From: Legionellales bacterium
GTDB taxonomy: Bacteria; Pseudomonadota; Gammaproteobacteria; WLWR01
Length of the DNA: 15,181 bases
NCBI GenBank assembly: GCA_012103495.1
Contig: WLWR01000016.1
Location: forward strand, 1 to 15,181
Reading direction: 5' to 3'
This document shows, one piece after another, positions 14,432 to 15,181 of this stretch (position 1 is its first letter; every line of letters begins with the position of its first letter). Position numbers and translations under genes: made by a program. Below the pieces are notes generated by a model that did no database searches, had not been told where the DNA came from, and worked only from the letters and a program-made list of their open reading frames with translations.

Positions 14432-15181
14432 CTAAGTTTTTGGTCCGTTTCCAATTTCGTGGTTGTTTTCAGCATCATCCAATACCTCATATCTATCACT
14501 ACCTCCGCACAAACAACTAAAAAACTTCATCCAGCAAGATTGCTTCTGCTTGGGTCGATCCAACTCTGCAGACTGTCTCAAATCAGATTCAGCTGGCTCT
14601 ACAAACTCAGGTCCAGCTGCTGGCTCTGCAGACTGTCTCAAATCAGATTCAGCTGGCTCTGCATCAGATTGAACTAGCTCTACAAACTCAGGTCCAGCTG
14701 GCTCTGCAGACTGTCTCAAATCAGATTGAACTGGCTCTACAAACTCAGGTCGAGCTGGCTCTGTAGACTGTCTCAACTCAGATTCAGCTGGCTCTGTAGG
14801 CAGTTGAGTTGACTCTGTAAGCTGTGCCGAATCAGATTGTGACGCCGCAGGGTCAAGCTCTTTCTGTTTAGAATCTAAAGACATACCCTCATCCCTTTGC
14901 TTGCTTATGAGCCATTCGAAACCTAGATTCTTTTGTATAGACCTGACAACTTCTTCATCTACCCCCGCAATTTTAGTAAGCTTATTTAAACTTAAAGCAA
15001 ACGGTTTGCCAAGGTTATTAAATTGTTTAAACTCAAATTCTTTTATTCTATGAACATTAGAATAGCGCTTATTTTCAAGGCCCTCCATTAATGTTTCAGT
15101 GATATTATCTCCAATCTCCTCTGATTTAAACTGAATGCGCAGAGTTTTATTCTTTCCATACGACTCGTATACAATTTGTAT
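14432..15181 (-). CDS. Repeat-containing protein with Cys-rich tail, 5' end outside the window
   Basis: I do not recognise this protein. The frame is open from the window edge to TAG at 14432 (249 residues visible). An ATG exists at 15088, but 31 further codons upstream (VYESYGKNKTLRIQFKSEE and so on) are stop-free with no clear ribosome site, so I treat the start as missing. The first roughly 130 visible residues look folded. A Glu/Pro/Ser-rich stretch with degenerate repeats of about 19-20 residues (LRQSAEPAGPEFVEPVQSD) follows. The end has a basic/aromatic/Cys motif, KQKQSCWMKFFSCLCGGS, then about 23 polar residues. That motif resembles sites that become lipidated when proteins enter eukaryotic cells, which is speculative. 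An effector or surface role is possible. No homology was tested. Confidence 0.7.
   Translation of the reverse strand: MQIVYESYGKNKTLRIQFKSEEIGDNITETLMEGLENKRYSNVHRIKEFEFKQFNNLGKPFALSLNKLTKIAGVDEEVVRSIQKNLGFEWLISKQRDEGMSLDSKQKELDPAASQSDSAQLTESTQLPTEPAESELRQSTEPARPEFVEPVQSDLRQSAEPAGPEFVELVQSDAEPAESDLRQSAEPAAGPEFVEPAESDLRQSAELDRPKQKQSCWMKFFSCLCGGSDRYEVLDDAENNHEIGNGPKT
14564..14800 (-). repeat. Internal coding repeats, period about 57-60 bp
   Basis: The plus-strand string CTCTGCAGACTGTCTCAAAT and close variants start at 14564, 14624, 14702 and 14759, giving spacings of 60, 78 and 57 bp, all multiples of three. Each encodes a form of the LRQSAEPA..PEFVEP unit. In-frame length differences point to unequal crossing-over or slippage, so copy number may vary between strains. 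Confidence 0.8.

Noticed and set aside
14459..14677. Two plus-strand frames opposite the repeat protein
   Set aside because: They are antisense to the in-frame repeats of the minus-strand gene, and their periodicity is inherited from it.

Overview
The window reads as a gammaproteobacterial chromosome of moderate GC content. The thrS-infC-rpmI-rplT block, a uvrB next to a class I aminotransferase, and the form of the tRNAs all fit. Three weak hints point to a host-associated lineage, possibly Legionellales: a Gln/Ser-rich coiled-coil protein with a PmrA-like tandem TTAAT box upstream, a repeat protein with a Cys-rich tail, and many small dispersed repeats. That placement is inference.

Layout. 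Positions 1-3323 (minus strand) hold tRNA-Val(GAC), thrS, infC (AUU start), rpmI and rplT, a translation operon. The rplT 3' end is abnormal: it runs into about 100 bp that look, on the other strand, like a GXGXG-domain (GltB C-terminal/GlxC/MgsB-like) coding sequence. Positions 3324-3650 are intergenic and contain a perfect 40-bp palindrome and the PmrA-like promoter. Positions 3651-5423 (plus) encode an unrecognised 590-residue coiled-coil protein, a candidate secreted effector. It converges on a YghO/GNAT-like gene (5490-6593, minus), with a strong hairpin between them.

Positions 6736-9325 (minus) are a compact three-gene cluster: an MTA/SAH-nucleosidase-like protein, a spore-photoproduct-lyase-like radical SAM protein and a short-chain dehydrogenase. 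The gaps are 8 and 5 bp, so it is probably one transcript. A radical SAM enzyme releases 5'-deoxyadenosine, which nucleosidases of this family can cleave, so the first two genes make biochemical sense together. Next come uvrB and a glycosyltransferase joined as TAA-GTG (9438-12371, minus), then divergently an aspartate-type aminotransferase (12476-13663, plus) and tRNA-Asn(GTT).

After tRNA-Asn the character changes. An AT-rich stretch of about 490 bp carries a cluster of REP/MITE-like elements: two 91-bp inverted-repeat copies differing at one base, a 48-bp tandem duplication and a solitary end. Beyond it lies the 3' part of a gene for a protein with degenerate repeats and a Cys-rich tail, still open at the window edge. 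A second repeat family, with core TATACCCATTC(C/T)ACTT, occurs three times at 3392, 6624 and 9386.
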